64,000 nucleotides of DNA from Saprospiraceae bacterium (GCA_019638455.1 JAHBTU010000004.1:558001-622000), one strand, 5' to 3'; positions 24,668-33,611 are shown, numbered from the stretch's first letter. Numbers and translations are program-made. The notes: generated by a model not told the origin, from the letters alone.

Positions 24668-25399
24668 ATGAAACCATTCACCATCATCGCAATACTCGCC
24701 CTGACAAGTCTTTTTGCCTGCAAAACGGCAGAAATCCCGCTTGACCCCGCTATGAAAGCCGAAGCAATGCCCGTGAAAGGGCGCAACGGCCTGCAAATCG
24801 GCCAAGTCATCCGCTATGGCGAATACACTACCGACAAGGTGCGGCGCGGCTGGACAAAAGGCTACGACATCCCTTTTTTCCTTCGCTTCCAAGCCGCCAA
24901 GGAAAAACTCGGTTTCACCCAGTATGGCCCATCCAAGACACAGGCGGAAGTGGCTTGTGTCAGCAAGTTCAAAAGCACCGAAATCCCCTTGGTGAGAGAC
25001 TTCTTCGGCATTCCGCTCGAATACAAAAACTACTTTGCGGGCAGCGTGGTGATGCGCGAGGGCCGCAACAGCTGGGACTTCATCGTGCACAACCCCAATG
25101 GGGACTTCCTGCGCCAGCGCGCATCGGCAGGCTTTGCGGAGAGCGGCTCGCAACGCATTGAGATAGAGGCCGTCAGAGGGCTGCAAGGCCAGCCGGATTG
25201 GCTCAAGGAATTGACCGTGTACGGCCACGAGTTTCGCATGGACGGCAAGGTAGTGGGCGCGGTCTCGACCGTCAACAGGGGCACGGTGTGGATCGACCAG
25301 CGTCTCGAAGCGGAGACCCGCACCGTCATCGCCGCCATCGCCACAGGGCTGCTCTTGCGCACCGACGTGGAGGAGGCCGACTTGCGTGCCGTGCGCTGA
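24668..25399 (+). CDS. Lipoprotein of unknown function
   Basis: A 243-aa protein with a lipoprotein signal (IIAILALTSLFAC, Cys18). The mature part is hydrophilic with mixed alpha/beta character: IGQVIRYGEYTTDKVRRGWT, KEKLGFTQYGPS, GSVVMREGRNSWDFIVHNPN, and a C-terminal amphipathic helix RTVIAAIATGLLLRTDVEE. I do not recognise a family. It is probably attached to the outer membrane, facing the periplasm. It is followed by another lipoprotein gene in the same direction 75 bp downstream, so the two may be co-transcribed. Confidence 0.75.
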   Translation: MKPFTIIAILALTSLFACKTAEIPLDPAMKAEAMPVKGRNGLQIGQVIRYGEYTTDKVRRGWTKGYDIPFFLRFQAAKEKLGFTQYGPSKTQAEVACVSKFKSTEIPLVRDFFGIPLEYKNYFAGSVVMREGRNSWDFIVHNPNGDFLRQRASAGFAESGSQRIEIEAVRGLQGQPDWLKELTVYGHEFRMDGKVVGAVSTVNRGTVWIDQRLEAETRTVIAAIATGLLLRTDVEEADLRAVR

Positions 25400-25474
25400 T
25401 GCTCTGTTGGCTCGGAACGACAATCCATCCTTCGAAGCAAAAACACAACAACCACACTTTTAAAGAATTAAGCT

Positions 25475-26317
25475 ATGAAACAACATTCGTTCAAATCAAG
25501 CCTGTTTGGGTTGGCGGTGATGCTGGCTGCCATTGGGTGCGAGAAAGACCCCAAAGTCGAACCCAATCCCCACCCACTTCCGCCACAACAGGAACTGCCC
25601 AATCCACTGCCTCCCAACGCGCTCGTCAAGCAACTGAAAAAGACCGATATTGACCATGAAACTTTCACCTACAACACCAGAGGTCAAGTCGTGCAACTTC
25701 GAGCGCAATGGCAGTATGACCAGAGCGACCCAACCAAAGTTCGCACCATCGTGTATGATTTTGAGTATGATACGCAAGACAGACCAGTTCGCGTGAGTAC
25801 TCCCAGCAGCTATTTCAGTCGCTATTTCTACCACGATACATTGGTCGAGAAAAGCCAGGAACTTTATCCTGGAGGTGGGGTAGCCCGGGAAGTCACCTAT
25901 ATTTATTACAACAGCCGGATTATCAAGGAAATCTGGAGAGTAAGTAACCTGCCTTCAGAACCTGTCACGCTTTACAAGCACGAGTTTGAATATGACGCGA
26001 AGGGGAACCTTGCCGAAATAAAAGTCTATGAGCAGGTCACGGACTCGACATCGGGTCTGCAACAGTACAAACTGCTCGAAACGCTGGAATACAGCAATTT
26101 CGACGACAAAACAAACCCCACGAGCTGGATGCTGCGATACCCCTTCCTGCCTCAAGTGCGCTGGCAGTACAACAACCCGCGCCGCGAGGTGCGCCGTCTG
26201 CCCGGCGGTACTGTGCAGGTCACGACCCACGAATATCAATACAATGCCGAGGGCCTTCCCATCTCTCGGCGTACGACCAGCCCGGGGGGCGTGCAGACAA
26301 CAACATATCAGTACTAA
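25475..26317 (+). CDS. Lipoprotein with YD/RHS-like strand repeats
   Basis: A 280-aa lipoprotein (signal ending LAAIGC). After a proline-rich spacer (HPLPPQQELPNPLPPNA) the sequence has several tyrosine-rich strands: FTYNTRGQVVQLRAQWQY, DFEYDTQDRPVRVST, EFEYDAKGNLAEIKVYEQ, TLEYSNFDDKTNPTSW and EYQYNAEGLPISRRT. The pattern Y-(D/N)-x-x-G-x-(L/P) resembles YD/RHS or DUF4595 repeats, which form extended beta sheets. The role is unknown. Its last four bases overlap the stop codon of the convergent kinase gene at 26314, which shows dense packing and possible antisense interference. Confidence 0.78.
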   Translation: MKQHSFKSSLFGLAVMLAAIGCEKDPKVEPNPHPLPPQQELPNPLPPNALVKQLKKTDIDHETFTYNTRGQVVQLRAQWQYDQSDPTKVRTIVYDFEYDTQDRPVRVSTPSSYFSRYFYHDTLVEKSQELYPGGGVAREVTYIYYNSRIIKEIWRVSNLPSEPVTLYKHEFEYDAKGNLAEIKVYEQVTDSTSGLQQYKLLETLEYSNFDDKTNPTSWMLRYPFLPQVRWQYNNPRREVRRLPGGTVQVTTHEYQYNAEGLPISRRTTSPGGVQTTTYQY

Positions 26318-29300
26318 TGCTCCCGCAACAGCGGCACCCTCACCACAAAATACCCATCAGCCGTTGTGCCTGCCTCTACCGCTCGGTCGGTGAGCAGTGC
26401 ATAACGGCTGATGATGTTTTTAAGACCGGTGCCGGTGGATGCCTCAGGGTTGGGGCGCAATTGGAGCGCGTTGCGCACTATCAACGTTTCGCCTTCTGCC
26501 GTCACTTCCACAATTAAAGGCTCTTTTGCCGACATCCGGTTGTGTTTCACGGCGTTTTCAACCAACAATTGCAACGTCAAAGGGGCAATCTTGTATTGGT
26601 CGAGCGAAGTGTCTTCCAGGAGAATTTGTAAGTCAAACTTGTTCTCAAATCGAATTTTCAACAAAAAGGTGTACGAGCGTATGAATGCCAACTCCGTTCG
26701 CATGGTCACGAGCGATTGGTCTTTTTGCTCCAAAATGTAACGGTAGGAGCGCGACAACTGGTCAATAAACTGCTCCGACAGGTCCGCATTTGTGTGTACG
26801 AGCGATGCGAGGATGCTCAGGCTGTTGAACAAAAAATGCGGGTTCACCTGCGTTTTCAGCAGGGCGATTTCGTTGAGCAGTTTTTGTTTTTCCAACTCTT
26901 CCGACCGCGCTTTCATCGCTTCCAAACGTTCCCTCACCTGCCGTCGATAGAGTGAAACGCCCGCAACAATGCCTGCCAACAGCAGCGCGAGCAGCGTGCG
27001 AAACCACCAAGTTTTGTAAAAAGGAGGCACCACCCGGAAGGGTATTTCCAGCGTTTCCTCGCTCCACACCCCGTCGCCATTGCGCGCGCGCACCAGCAGC
27101 TTGTAGCGTCCACCGTCGAGATTGGTGTAGGTAATCGTGTTTTGTTGGGTCTCTGTCCACTGTTCGTTGAAACCCTCCAAGCGATATGCAAGCACGGTTT
27201 TTTCGGGCTGTGTGAAATGAATCGCGGCGATGTCGAACGTCACCACCGCCTCTCCCGGATGCAAGGCAAGCGGTTGGCCGGGTGTCCAAGGCGCTTTGCG
27301 GTCTGGTATCAGGATGTTGTTCAGCGCCAGGCGCGGCGGGTGGATATTGCCGAAAAGATTTTCAGGCGCTGCGATATTGAACGAATACTCGCCGGTCACG
27401 AACAACTCGCCGTTGGGCAACACCCGAAAACCGCCGACCAAATCGGTCACGAACAATCCGTCGGCTTTGGAAAAATAGTCAATCCGCCCGCTTTGAGGCT
27501 CGTATCGGTGCAAGCCGTTGGCCGTCGCAATCCAGATATTTCCCTGCCGGTCAATCTCCAGTTTTCGGATGTTTTGATTGCGCAGCCCGTTCTCAGTCGT
27601 CAGTTTGAACAACACGGAATCCCGTTCGTCGAGCACATACACCCCTTCGGCAGTGCCCACGTAGAGCCGTCCGTCGAGGCCGCAAACGGCATCGCCCGCA
27701 TAGAGCGGCGGCTCGCGGTGAAGCAAGTGGTCGTTGGTATCGGTTGCGGGGTCGTAGCGCAGCAGGCCGTTGTACGAACTCGTCATGACGCGGCCTTTTC
27801 GGTCGAGTTTGATATCCCAAAGCGTAAATTGCGGGAGCGGTTTGCCATCGTATTGGCGGAGTTTGATGATGCGGGTTTTTCCGGTGGCGGGATTCGTCTC
27901 CACAATGCCGCCCCGGTTGTTGCCGCTCCATACGCGCCCGTCGGGGCCAATTTCCACGCATAAAGTTTTGTCCTGGTCCGTGTTCCAGGGAGCGGGTTGC
28001 ATGAAATGCTGCCGCTTGCCGGTGCGCGGGTCGAAACGCTCCACCCCTTTGAAGGTGGCGTACCAAAGATTACCCTGCGCATCGCGGGTCAGGTCGAAGA
28101 TTTCATTGGAATAAACCCCTTTGTTGTTGTAGTCGTACAGTTTGAAACTGTTGTTGTTGCGTTGCCATTCGAAGAGGCCCACCGCCCACACGCTGACCCA
28201 GTATCTGTCGGGCACAACCGGGTCGGGCATCAAGCCGGAGACGCTGTAAAACTGATTTTGGTCGGGCTTTTCAGGCAGCAGCACCCGCCCGAATTTGACA
28301 CCGTTCGGGTCGTAGTATTCCACGCCCAGTTCGGTGCCTATCCAAACAATACCTGTCTGAGGGTCGCGGTAGAGCGCGTAAGTGCGGCTGTTGTTGTGGC
28401 TGTAGGGGTCGCGTGCATTTTTGGGGAATTCCCAGCGTTTCATAGACGCCAAATCGAGGCGAAACAAACCGTGATTGCCGCCGCCTGCCCAGGCTACCGG
28501 TGGTTTTCCGGGGCGTTCTTCCAAAATGAACACCGTCGCGATACCCGCCGAATCGGGCACATTGACAAAGCGTTGATGGACTTCATCGTAGGTATAAAAT
28601 ATCTGGTCCCAGTCCGAATTCCAGATGATGCCCCGGCTGTCTTCCTGTATCCACATCGGCCAGGGACGCGGGCCATCGGGTTTGTCCAGGCCGCGCATAT
28701 AGGTGAACTGCTTGGTGATTACCTCGAAACGCAGCAGGTGTTGACCAACAAAAGTGACCCACACGCGACCTTTCGAGTCGGCATAGACCTGGCATTCGCT
28801 TTTCGTTTTGCAGGGAATTTTGAAAAAAGCCGTTTGAAAGGTTGTGCCGTCGAGCCGCATCAGCATACTGTCGGCGAGCGCCCAGCCGATGCCGTCTTTG
28901 TCGAAAGAAATATTGCTGAAAAACATTTCCTGCTTGCGCAGAGGATTTTGAGGCGTTCTTATGCGCAACCGATGGAATCGCCGTGTGTCGGAATCGTAGT
29001 AACACATTCCCCTCATCGTCGAAATCCAGAGCCTGCCTTGTCCGTCGAGCGTAAGTCCTGTGATGGTATTGTCGGGAATGGACGTAGAGTCGCCCGGCTG
29101 ATGGCGAAACACTACGCACCGACGGCCATCGAAGCGGGTAAGGCCGTCATTAGTGCCAAACCATAAAAAACCCTCCCGGTCTTGCGCGATGGAGCCGACG
29201 AAATCCTGCGACAGCCCCTGTTCCGTCGTCAGATGGCCCAGCGAAATAAATCCGGGCTGGCTTGTAGCCGGAGAAATGCCGCCCCACAGGAACAGCAGTG

Positions 29301-29337
29301 CAATTATTGCCGGATAGGTCCATCTTGTTGCATTCAT
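26314..29337 (-). CDS. Two-component-regulator propeller sensor histidine kinase (LytS type)
   Basis: A 1007-aa kinase without a receiver domain. Signal peptide about 1-27 (IIALLFLWGGISPATSQ). A sensor of repeated Reg_prop blades follows at about 30-690 (QDFVGSIAQDREGFLWFGTN, LTLDGQGRLWISTMRG, ITKQFTYMRGL, LTRDAQGNLWYATFKG), then a Y_Y_Y domain at about 700-780 (AYRLEGFNEQWTETQQN, GGRYKLLVRARNGDGVWS) and one membrane helix about 785-805 (TWWFRTLLALLLAGIVAGVS). The cytoplasmic coil leads to NPHFLFNSLSILASL (H834) and a HATPase with VENAVKHNRMS. Its C-terminus is nearly that of the kinase at 3-632. No LytTR gene is adjacent, so the partner must be elsewhere. The ATG at 29337 gives the signal peptide. 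Confidence 0.9.
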   Translation of the reverse strand: MNATRWTYPAIIALLFLWGGISPATSQPGFISLGHLTTEQGLSQDFVGSIAQDREGFLWFGTNDGLTRFDGRRCVVFRHQPGDSTSIPDNTITGLTLDGQGRLWISTMRGMCYYDSDTRRFHRLRIRTPQNPLRKQEMFFSNISFDKDGIGWALADSMLMRLDGTTFQTAFFKIPCKTKSECQVYADSKGRVWVTFVGQHLLRFEVITKQFTYMRGLDKPDGPRPWPMWIQEDSRGIIWNSDWDQIFYTYDEVHQRFVNVPDSAGIATVFILEERPGKPPVAWAGGGNHGLFRLDLASMKRWEFPKNARDPYSHNNSRTYALYRDPQTGIVWIGTELGVEYYDPNGVKFGRVLLPEKPDQNQFYSVSGLMPDPVVPDRYWVSVWAVGLFEWQRNNNSFKLYDYNNKGVYSNEIFDLTRDAQGNLWYATFKGVERFDPRTGKRQHFMQPAPWNTDQDKTLCVEIGPDGRVWSGNNRGGIVETNPATGKTRIIKLRQYDGKPLPQFTLWDIKLDRKGRVMTSSYNGLLRYDPATDTNDHLLHREPPLYAGDAVCGLDGRLYVGTAEGVYVLDERDSVLFKLTTENGLRNQNIRKLEIDRQGNIWIATANGLHRYEPQSGRIDYFSKADGLFVTDLVGGFRVLPNGELFVTGEYSFNIAAPENLFGNIHPPRLALNNILIPDRKAPWTPGQPLALHPGEAVVTFDIAAIHFTQPEKTVLAYRLEGFNEQWTETQQNTITYTNLDGGRYKLLVRARNGDGVWSEETLEIPFRVVPPFYKTWWFRTLLALLLAGIVAGVSLYRRQVRERLEAMKARSEELEKQKLLNEIALLKTQVNPHFLFNSLSILASLVHTNADLSEQFIDQLSRSYRYILEQKDQSLVTMRTELAFIRSYTFLLKIRFENKFDLQILLEDTSLDQYKIAPLTLQLLVENAVKHNRMSAKEPLIVEVTAEGETLIVRNALQLRPNPEASTGTGLKNIISRYALLTDRAVEAGTTADGYFVVRVPLLREH

Positions 29338-29492
29338 ACAAAATACCGCAGCAAATGTAGCGAGCAGGGCAATAAACCTCACTTTACTTTTTCGGCCATT
29401 CATCGCCTGGTTTCGGCCATTCGGCAACACAGTTTTGCAGCCCCCAGAGTGCCGCTGCCAACTTTGAGCCGACAAACACAAAAACTTTTTCT

Positions 29493-30449
29493 ATGAAACA
29501 ACTAATGATTGCATTCCTGCATTTTCTGCTCATTCTGACAGCCATGCACTGCACGGCGCAACCCGCTGAAAAAGCGCCCGCCAAAAACGCTTCACCCGTG
29601 TCTGCCGCTTCATCTGTCGCGCAACCCGACACCACTGCCGACCCCGATTTGCGCCGTTACAACGCGCTGGTGGAAATGTTGTTCGACGTAAAAATGACCC
29701 ACGCGGAGCGGGCGCAGTTGCGCACTTTTGCCGACGGCTACCGTTTCAGCAACGATGCGCAAAAAAATCAGGTGTTTGAAAACTGCCTCGTTTTTTACGA
29801 ACAACTCATGGGAATGTCCGCTTCCGAACAGGACGCCCAATGCAGGAAACTGCGCGCCATCACCCTCAACGAACACTGGAAAATCGCTAAAACCGGCGAC
29901 GCCGAGGCCAAATGGATGCTCGACCTCTACTACGCCGCCCATCCGCCGCTGGCGCCGGGCACGCCGCCGCTCACCCGCGAAATCGTGGATGCCCTCATCG
30001 AGTTCGATTATTTTTTCAACGTGGAAGTAAAAGGTATCAAGGCCGAGCCGATGGATGCCGCTTTCCGGGAAAAAATGTACAAAGAAGCTATTGCCAAATG
30101 GAAAACGCTTAGTGCCGCCCAACAACAGGAAATGTTCACGACGGCTGCCAACGTGGCGCTCCAGCGGTTGCAATGGGAACACAGCACACCCGAACAACGC
30201 CTGTCTATTAAGGCAAAAGTCGTGGGCGAAAACAACCTCTCGGAAGAAGAACGCCGCTACCTCGCGCAATTTCGACAGGCACAGGCCGCCCAACTAAACC
30301 AATTGCGCCAGCAACAAACACAGCTTATCACCAATGAGCTCCAATTCATGCGGCAAAACCAACAAACCATCATGGGAAACGGCACCTATTACAACCAAAC
30401 CCTCGGACGCTGGGAACAACACGGCGGCATCGTGACAGAGTTTCACTGA
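29493..30449 (+). CDS. Secreted protein of unknown function, helical
   Basis: A 318-aa exported protein (signal MKQLMIAFLHFLLILTAMHCTAQ, with Cys20 as an alternative lipobox). An Ala/Pro-rich linker follows, then a helical body: RYNALVEMLFDVKMTHAERAQ, KMYKEAIAKWKTLSAAQQQ, LQRLQWEHSTPEQRLSIKAK, and a Gln-rich coiled coil (LAQFRQAQAAQLNQLRQQQT). No family is recognised. It is divergent from the propeller kinase gene, with a 155-bp intergenic region that holds the element shared with 22966-23014. It is followed by three small plus-strand genes that may form a loose operon. Confidence 0.75.
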   Translation: MKQLMIAFLHFLLILTAMHCTAQPAEKAPAKNASPVSAASSVAQPDTTADPDLRRYNALVEMLFDVKMTHAERAQLRTFADGYRFSNDAQKNQVFENCLVFYEQLMGMSASEQDAQCRKLRAITLNEHWKIAKTGDAEAKWMLDLYYAAHPPLAPGTPPLTREIVDALIEFDYFFNVEVKGIKAEPMDAAFREKMYKEAIAKWKTLSAAQQQEMFTTAANVALQRLQWEHSTPEQRLSIKAKVVGENNLSEEERRYLAQFRQAQAAQLNQLRQQQTQLITNELQFMRQNQQTIMGNGTYYNQTLGRWEQHGGIVTEFH

Positions 30450-30489
30450 AAAAATCCTTCAGACGGTTTCCAAACATAAAACACAATTT

Positions 30490-30843
30490 ATGAAACAAAC
30501 ACTTTTCATCATCATGCTGCTGGGAAATTGGGCAATGCTCCAAGCCCAATCCGGGCAGGATAGCTTTTACGGCAAAAAAGATGACCCACAGTTGCATATT
30601 TCTCCCAATCCGGCTGTCTGTGAAGTGCATTTTACCTGGACGATGCATAAAGCAGCGCCCGTCATTCTAACACTTGTTGATTTGGAAGGCTGCATGTCGC
30701 TCAGCATCAACCTGGGAGAAGTTCCTCCATCCACTTTTACCAAATCCGTGTACGTCGAAGCCTTCGACCCCGGCACTTACACCGCATCGCTGGCCATCGA
30801 AGGACGGATTTACTCCAAAACGTTCATTGTTCAAGAAGAATAA
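30490..30843 (+). CDS. Minimal secreted protein consisting of a T9SS-like sorting domain
   Basis: A 117-aa protein. A signal peptide (MKQTLFIIMLLGNWAMLQAQ) is followed after a short stretch by LHISPNPAVCEVHFTW, then LVDLEGCMSLSINLGE, FDPGTYTASLAIEGRIYSKTFIVQEE. This is the complete pattern of a type A sorting domain (SPNP start, PGxY turn, closing KxFIVQ strand), with only about 15 residues before it. It therefore has no passenger. Two cysteines (in PAVCE and EGCMS) are unusual in such domains and could form a disulphide. It lies 40 bp after the preceding gene and 7 bp before a META lipoprotein gene. Confidence 0.75.
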   Translation: MKQTLFIIMLLGNWAMLQAQSGQDSFYGKKDDPQLHISPNPAVCEVHFTWTMHKAAPVILTLVDLEGCMSLSINLGEVPPSTFTKSVYVEAFDPGTYTASLAIEGRIYSKTFIVQEE

Positions 30844-30850
30844 AACAGCC

Positions 30851-31291
30851 ATGCAAAAACTACTTTCGCTGCTCCTCGTAGCGGCAATGTGCGCTTGTCA
30901 GTCAAAAAACGCACCGGCGCCCGACCCTTACGCTGCCAACGGCCTGGAAGGGAAAACGTGGCAACTGACCCTCTTTGCCGTCGGCCCCGAAACCCGGGAA
31001 GTACAGGCAGGCACAACTGTCACCATCAGGTTTGAAGGCGGCAAAATCGAAGGGCACGGCGGCTGCAACGGTTACGGCGCGACATACGCATTGAACGTCA
31101 ATCAACTCAGTATCAACAACATCACCGCCACCGAAATGTACTGCGACAACGCATCGGAGCAGGAAAGCCGCTTTTTCGAGCAACTCCGATTCGCGCAGCG
31201 CTACAGCATTCGTGGAGAAATCATGGAGATTGATTGCGGCGACATGGGCAATCTGGTATTTCGCCCGAACGAACAAAAACAAGGCAAATAA
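30851..31291 (+). CDS. META-domain (HslJ-like) lipoprotein
   Basis: A 146-aa lipoprotein (LLSLLLVAAMCAC lipobox). The META domain shows GKTWQLTLFAVG near its beginning, TTVTIRFEGGKIEGHGGCNGY, then INNITATEMYCDN and QESRFFEQLRFAQRYSI. GGCNGYGATY is the hallmark of META/HslJ proteins. These are small beta-rich periplasmic or surface proteins, sometimes linked to heat shock or inhibitor binding. The ATG at 30851 sits directly before the signal, seven bases after the stop of the previous gene, so they should be co-transcribed. Confidence 0.88.
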   Translation: MQKLLSLLLVAAMCACQSKNAPAPDPYAANGLEGKTWQLTLFAVGPETREVQAGTTVTIRFEGGKIEGHGGCNGYGATYALNVNQLSINNITATEMYCDNASEQESRFFEQLRFAQRYSIRGEIMEIDCGDMGNLVFRPNEQKQGK

Positions 31292-31405
31292 GCAACCGCG
31301 CCGACGATTGGAATGTCAGGAAAAAAATGCGACCCGGCATAGTCGCACCATTGTTTTACCCCTGCAGCCGCGAAAAGCGGTCGCGGCTGCCAATTTTATT
31401 TACGC

Positions 31406-31954
31406 ATGACTCAACGCAAACTCATTCTCTACATCGCGGCCAGTCTTGATGGCTACATCGCCAAGCCTGACGGCGACATTGAGTGGCTCTCTATGGTGGA
31501 GGCACCGCAGCAAGACTATGGCTATAAAGAATTTGTAAAAACGGTGGACACCATCATCATGGGGCGCAAGACCTACGAAAAAGTCCTATCGTTCGGCATC
31601 CCTTGGCCCCACGCTGAGCGTCGAAGTTTCATATTGTCGAAAACGCGCAGCGGCGGCGACGAAAACGTAACGTTTTTCAATGGCGACGTGGGCGCTCTCG
31701 TCGCCCAAATCCGCCAAACCCCCGGCCTGAATATCTATTGCGACGGCGGCGCCGAAGTGGTGTACGAGCTCATGCGGCGCGATTTGATTGACCAATACGT
31801 CATATCGGTCATACCGGTTTTGTTGGGAGAGGGTATTCCATTATTCAAACCCGGCCGCTCTCAGCACAACCTGACATTGCTGAAAAGCACAGCGTTCCCG
31901 AGCGGGTTGGTACAGATGCACTTCGAGCGGAAAAGAGACGCAGGTGCCGTTTGA
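31406..31954 (+). CDS. Dihydrofolate reductase family (RibD-C-like) protein
   Basis: A 182-aa cytoplasmic protein of the DHFR/RibD C-terminal fold. Recognisable are KLILYIAASLDGYIAKPDGDIEWL (N-terminal NADPH-binding strand with SLDGYIA), DTIIMGRKTYEKVL, SFILSKT, NIYCDGGAEVVYELMRRDLID and VISVIPVLLGEGIPLF. Such stand-alone proteins are common and are usually annotated as reductases of uncertain substrate rather than true folate DHFR. The start ATG at 31406 lies 16 bp after a GC-rich stem (31364-31390). A terminator at 31988-32020 separates it from convergent rplS. Confidence 0.9.
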   Translation: MTQRKLILYIAASLDGYIAKPDGDIEWLSMVEAPQQDYGYKEFVKTVDTIIMGRKTYEKVLSFGIPWPHAERRSFILSKTRSGGDENVTFFNGDVGALVAQIRQTPGLNIYCDGGAEVVYELMRRDLIDQYVISVIPVLLGEGIPLFKPGRSQHNLTLLKSTAFPSGLVQMHFERKRDAGAV

Positions 31955-31983
31955 GTTGACTTTGGCAAGTTTTTGAGAAAAAC

Positions 31984-32021
31984 GAAAAAACAGGCTGCCC
32001 GAGCATCGGACAGCCTGTTTC
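31984..32021 (-). terminator. Terminator of rplS (shared convergent hairpin)
   Basis: AAACAGGCTG/CAGCCTGTTT (10-bp stem). On the minus strand it is followed by six T residues, so it mainly ends rplS; the plus-strand T-run is only TTT. Confidence 0.85.
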
Positions 32022-32052
32022 GTATAGAAAGGACACCAATAGCACTACTGCG

Positions 32053-32424
32053 TCAATTGGCGCTCGAAGCCATCTTAAGCTCTTTGATGCGGGCTTTTTT
32101 GCCCACCAAACCACGCAAATAGTAGAGCCGTGCGCGGCGCACTTTGCCCCGTTTTTGCACCGTGATGCGGGCGATGTTCGGATTGGAGAACGAAAATATA
32201 CGCTCCACGCCCACGCCATGCGACATCTTGCGCACGGTGAACGATTTTGTGAGGCCGTGTCCTTTGATTTGAATCACATCACCGCGATAGTCCTGCTCAC
32301 GGGTCTTGTCGCCTTCCGTGATTTTATAGGTGACGGTAATGGTGTCCCCTGTTTTGAAATCGGGGAATTGAGGCTTCGTCAGCAGTTGCTCGTGTACGAA
32401 TTTTATGGCTTCCAACTCCTTCAT
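32053..32424 (-). CDS. rplS: 50S ribosomal protein L19
   Basis: A 123-aa protein, normal L19 length. It shows FKTGDTITVTYKITEGDK, the core QDYRGDVIQIKGHGLTKSFTV, the diagnostic VRKMSHGVGVERIFSFSNP, and RRARLYYLRGLVGKKARIKE. L19 sits at the 30S-50S interface. Bacteroidota often have it apart from rpsP-rimM-trmD, as here: it stands alone. Start ATG 32424 (MKELEAIKFVHEQ); an upstream in-frame ATG would add eight residues. A good -7 box (TACCTTTG on the minus strand at 32462-32469) lies about 40 bp upstream. It is the only housekeeping gene in the window. Confidence 0.97.
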   Translation of the reverse strand: MKELEAIKFVHEQLLTKPQFPDFKTGDTITVTYKITEGDKTREQDYRGDVIQIKGHGLTKSFTVRKMSHGVGVERIFSFSNPNIARITVQKRGKVRRARLYYLRGLVGKKARIKELKMASSAN

Positions 32425-32461
32425 TGTTCGAGTATTTATGAGCGTCAAAATTTAAGAGGCG

Positions 32462-32469
32462 CAAAGGTA
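32462..32469 (-). promoter_or_regulatory. Bacteroidota -7 box upstream of rplS
   Basis: TACCTTTG on the minus strand fits the TAnnTTTG element of Bacteroidota sigma-A promoters; only a T-rich stretch occupies the -33 position. The rest of 32470-32792 is AT-rich with no gene. Confidence 0.6.
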
Positions 32470-32792
32470 AATAGCCGCCTCGGAAAAAAAAATTATGTTT
32501 TGAAATTTTCCCAAAAATCAAGGCGAAGCCAATTCTTGTATGGTAGCATCTGTGTGCCGACCCGGATTTATCGCCTCAATTCCCAGTTTTATCTACCCAA
32601 CAAATACCGTTTGGTGCAAGAAGGTGTCCTTTGTGTGCCCTTTGGATTTTGTTCAGAAAAAAATGACGTGTCGCTCAAAACAAACCTCCATATTAGATGT
32701 TACAACACCTGTTTTTTGAACACGCATCCCGCTCTTGTTCAAAAAATATTCGCATATCCATCTCATCATCGTTCTAAAATTTTGAAAAAAAC

Positions 32793-33374
32793 ATGAAAAA
32801 ACTGCTTTTTCTCCCTCTTCTGGCTGTGCTTACAATGGCAGCGCACGCTCCCGTCGCCTACAATGTGGATGTAAAATCTAGCGTCATCGTGTGGACGGGC
32901 TACAAAGTGACAGGCAAACACACTGGCACCGTGAAGGTAAAAAATGGCAACCTGACCTGGGACAATGGCCAACTCATCGGCGGCTCTTTCGAGATTGACA
33001 TGAACTCCATCACCTGCACCGACCTCGAAGGCGAATACGCTGGCAAACTCGTCGGCCACCTGAAAAGCGACGACTTCTTTGGCGTGGAGAAACATCCGGT
33101 TGCCAAATTCGTCATCACAAAGGCCATTCCGCAAGACACAAAAGGCAACTACAAAATCGTAGGCAACCTCACCATCAAGGAAAAAACAAAAGAATTGAAA
33201 TTCCAAGCCGCAGTGAGCGAGAGCAATAACACCATCAACGCTTCCGGCAAAATCACGGTGGACCGCTCGGACTTCGATGTGAAATTTGGCTCCGGTTCGT
33301 TCTTTGACAACTTGGGCGACAAAACGATTTACGACGAATTCGACCTCCAAGTGTCGCTCGTGGCAAAGAAGTAA
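32793..33374 (+). CDS. YceI-family exported protein
   Basis: A 193-aa protein with signal peptide (MKKLLFLPLLAVLTMAAHA) and a lipocalin-like YceI fold: VKSSVIVWTGYKVTGKHTGT, GGSFEIDMNSITCTDLEG, LVGHLKSDDFFGVEKHPVA, VGNLTIKEKTKELKF and GKITVDRSDFDVKFGSGSFF. YceI proteins bind isoprenoid or other hydrophobic ligands in the periplasm. The length and order of motifs are typical. It is monocistronic: a terminator hairpin follows, and it is divergent from rplS over a 368-bp AT-rich gap. Confidence 0.92.
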   Translation: MKKLLFLPLLAVLTMAAHAPVAYNVDVKSSVIVWTGYKVTGKHTGTVKVKNGNLTWDNGQLIGGSFEIDMNSITCTDLEGEYAGKLVGHLKSDDFFGVEKHPVAKFVITKAIPQDTKGNYKIVGNLTIKEKTKELKFQAAVSESNNTINASGKITVDRSDFDVKFGSGSFFDNLGDKTIYDEFDLQVSLVAKK

Positions 33375-33433
33375 TGAATTTCAGCAGCCCCTTGTAACCC
33401 CTAACGACTTCTAATCCCTTTCCCCCTTTTTTG

Positions 33434-33471
33434 ACTGCCCGGATGGTACGCAACCTCCGGGCAGTTTGTTT
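33434..33471 (+). terminator. Terminator of the YceI gene
   Basis: ACTGCCCGGA/TCCGGGCAGT, 10-bp stem with a 12-nt loop, then TTGTTTTG. Its tail also contains the -33 TTTG of the next promoter. Confidence 0.85.
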
Positions 33472-33496
33472 TGTCCATGTTCTGGCATTACCTTTG
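33465..33496 (+). promoter_or_regulatory. Bacteroidota promoter of the gene at 33612
   Basis: TTTG (33465-33468), 20-bp spacer, TACCTTTG (33489-33496): an excellent match to the sigma-A TTTG-N17-23-TAnnTTTG consensus. Transcription should start about 33503, giving a leader of about 110 nt. The -33 box overlaps the terminator of the preceding gene. Confidence 0.75.
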
Positions 33497-33611
33497 CCCC
33501 CCCTTGTAATGCCGAGAATCACAAAAACCGCCGCACTTGTACGATAACAACCGTTTACGGCGTTTTCCGGCAAAATTGATTTCTGCACATAGTCCAAACA
33601 TTTACACCCTC

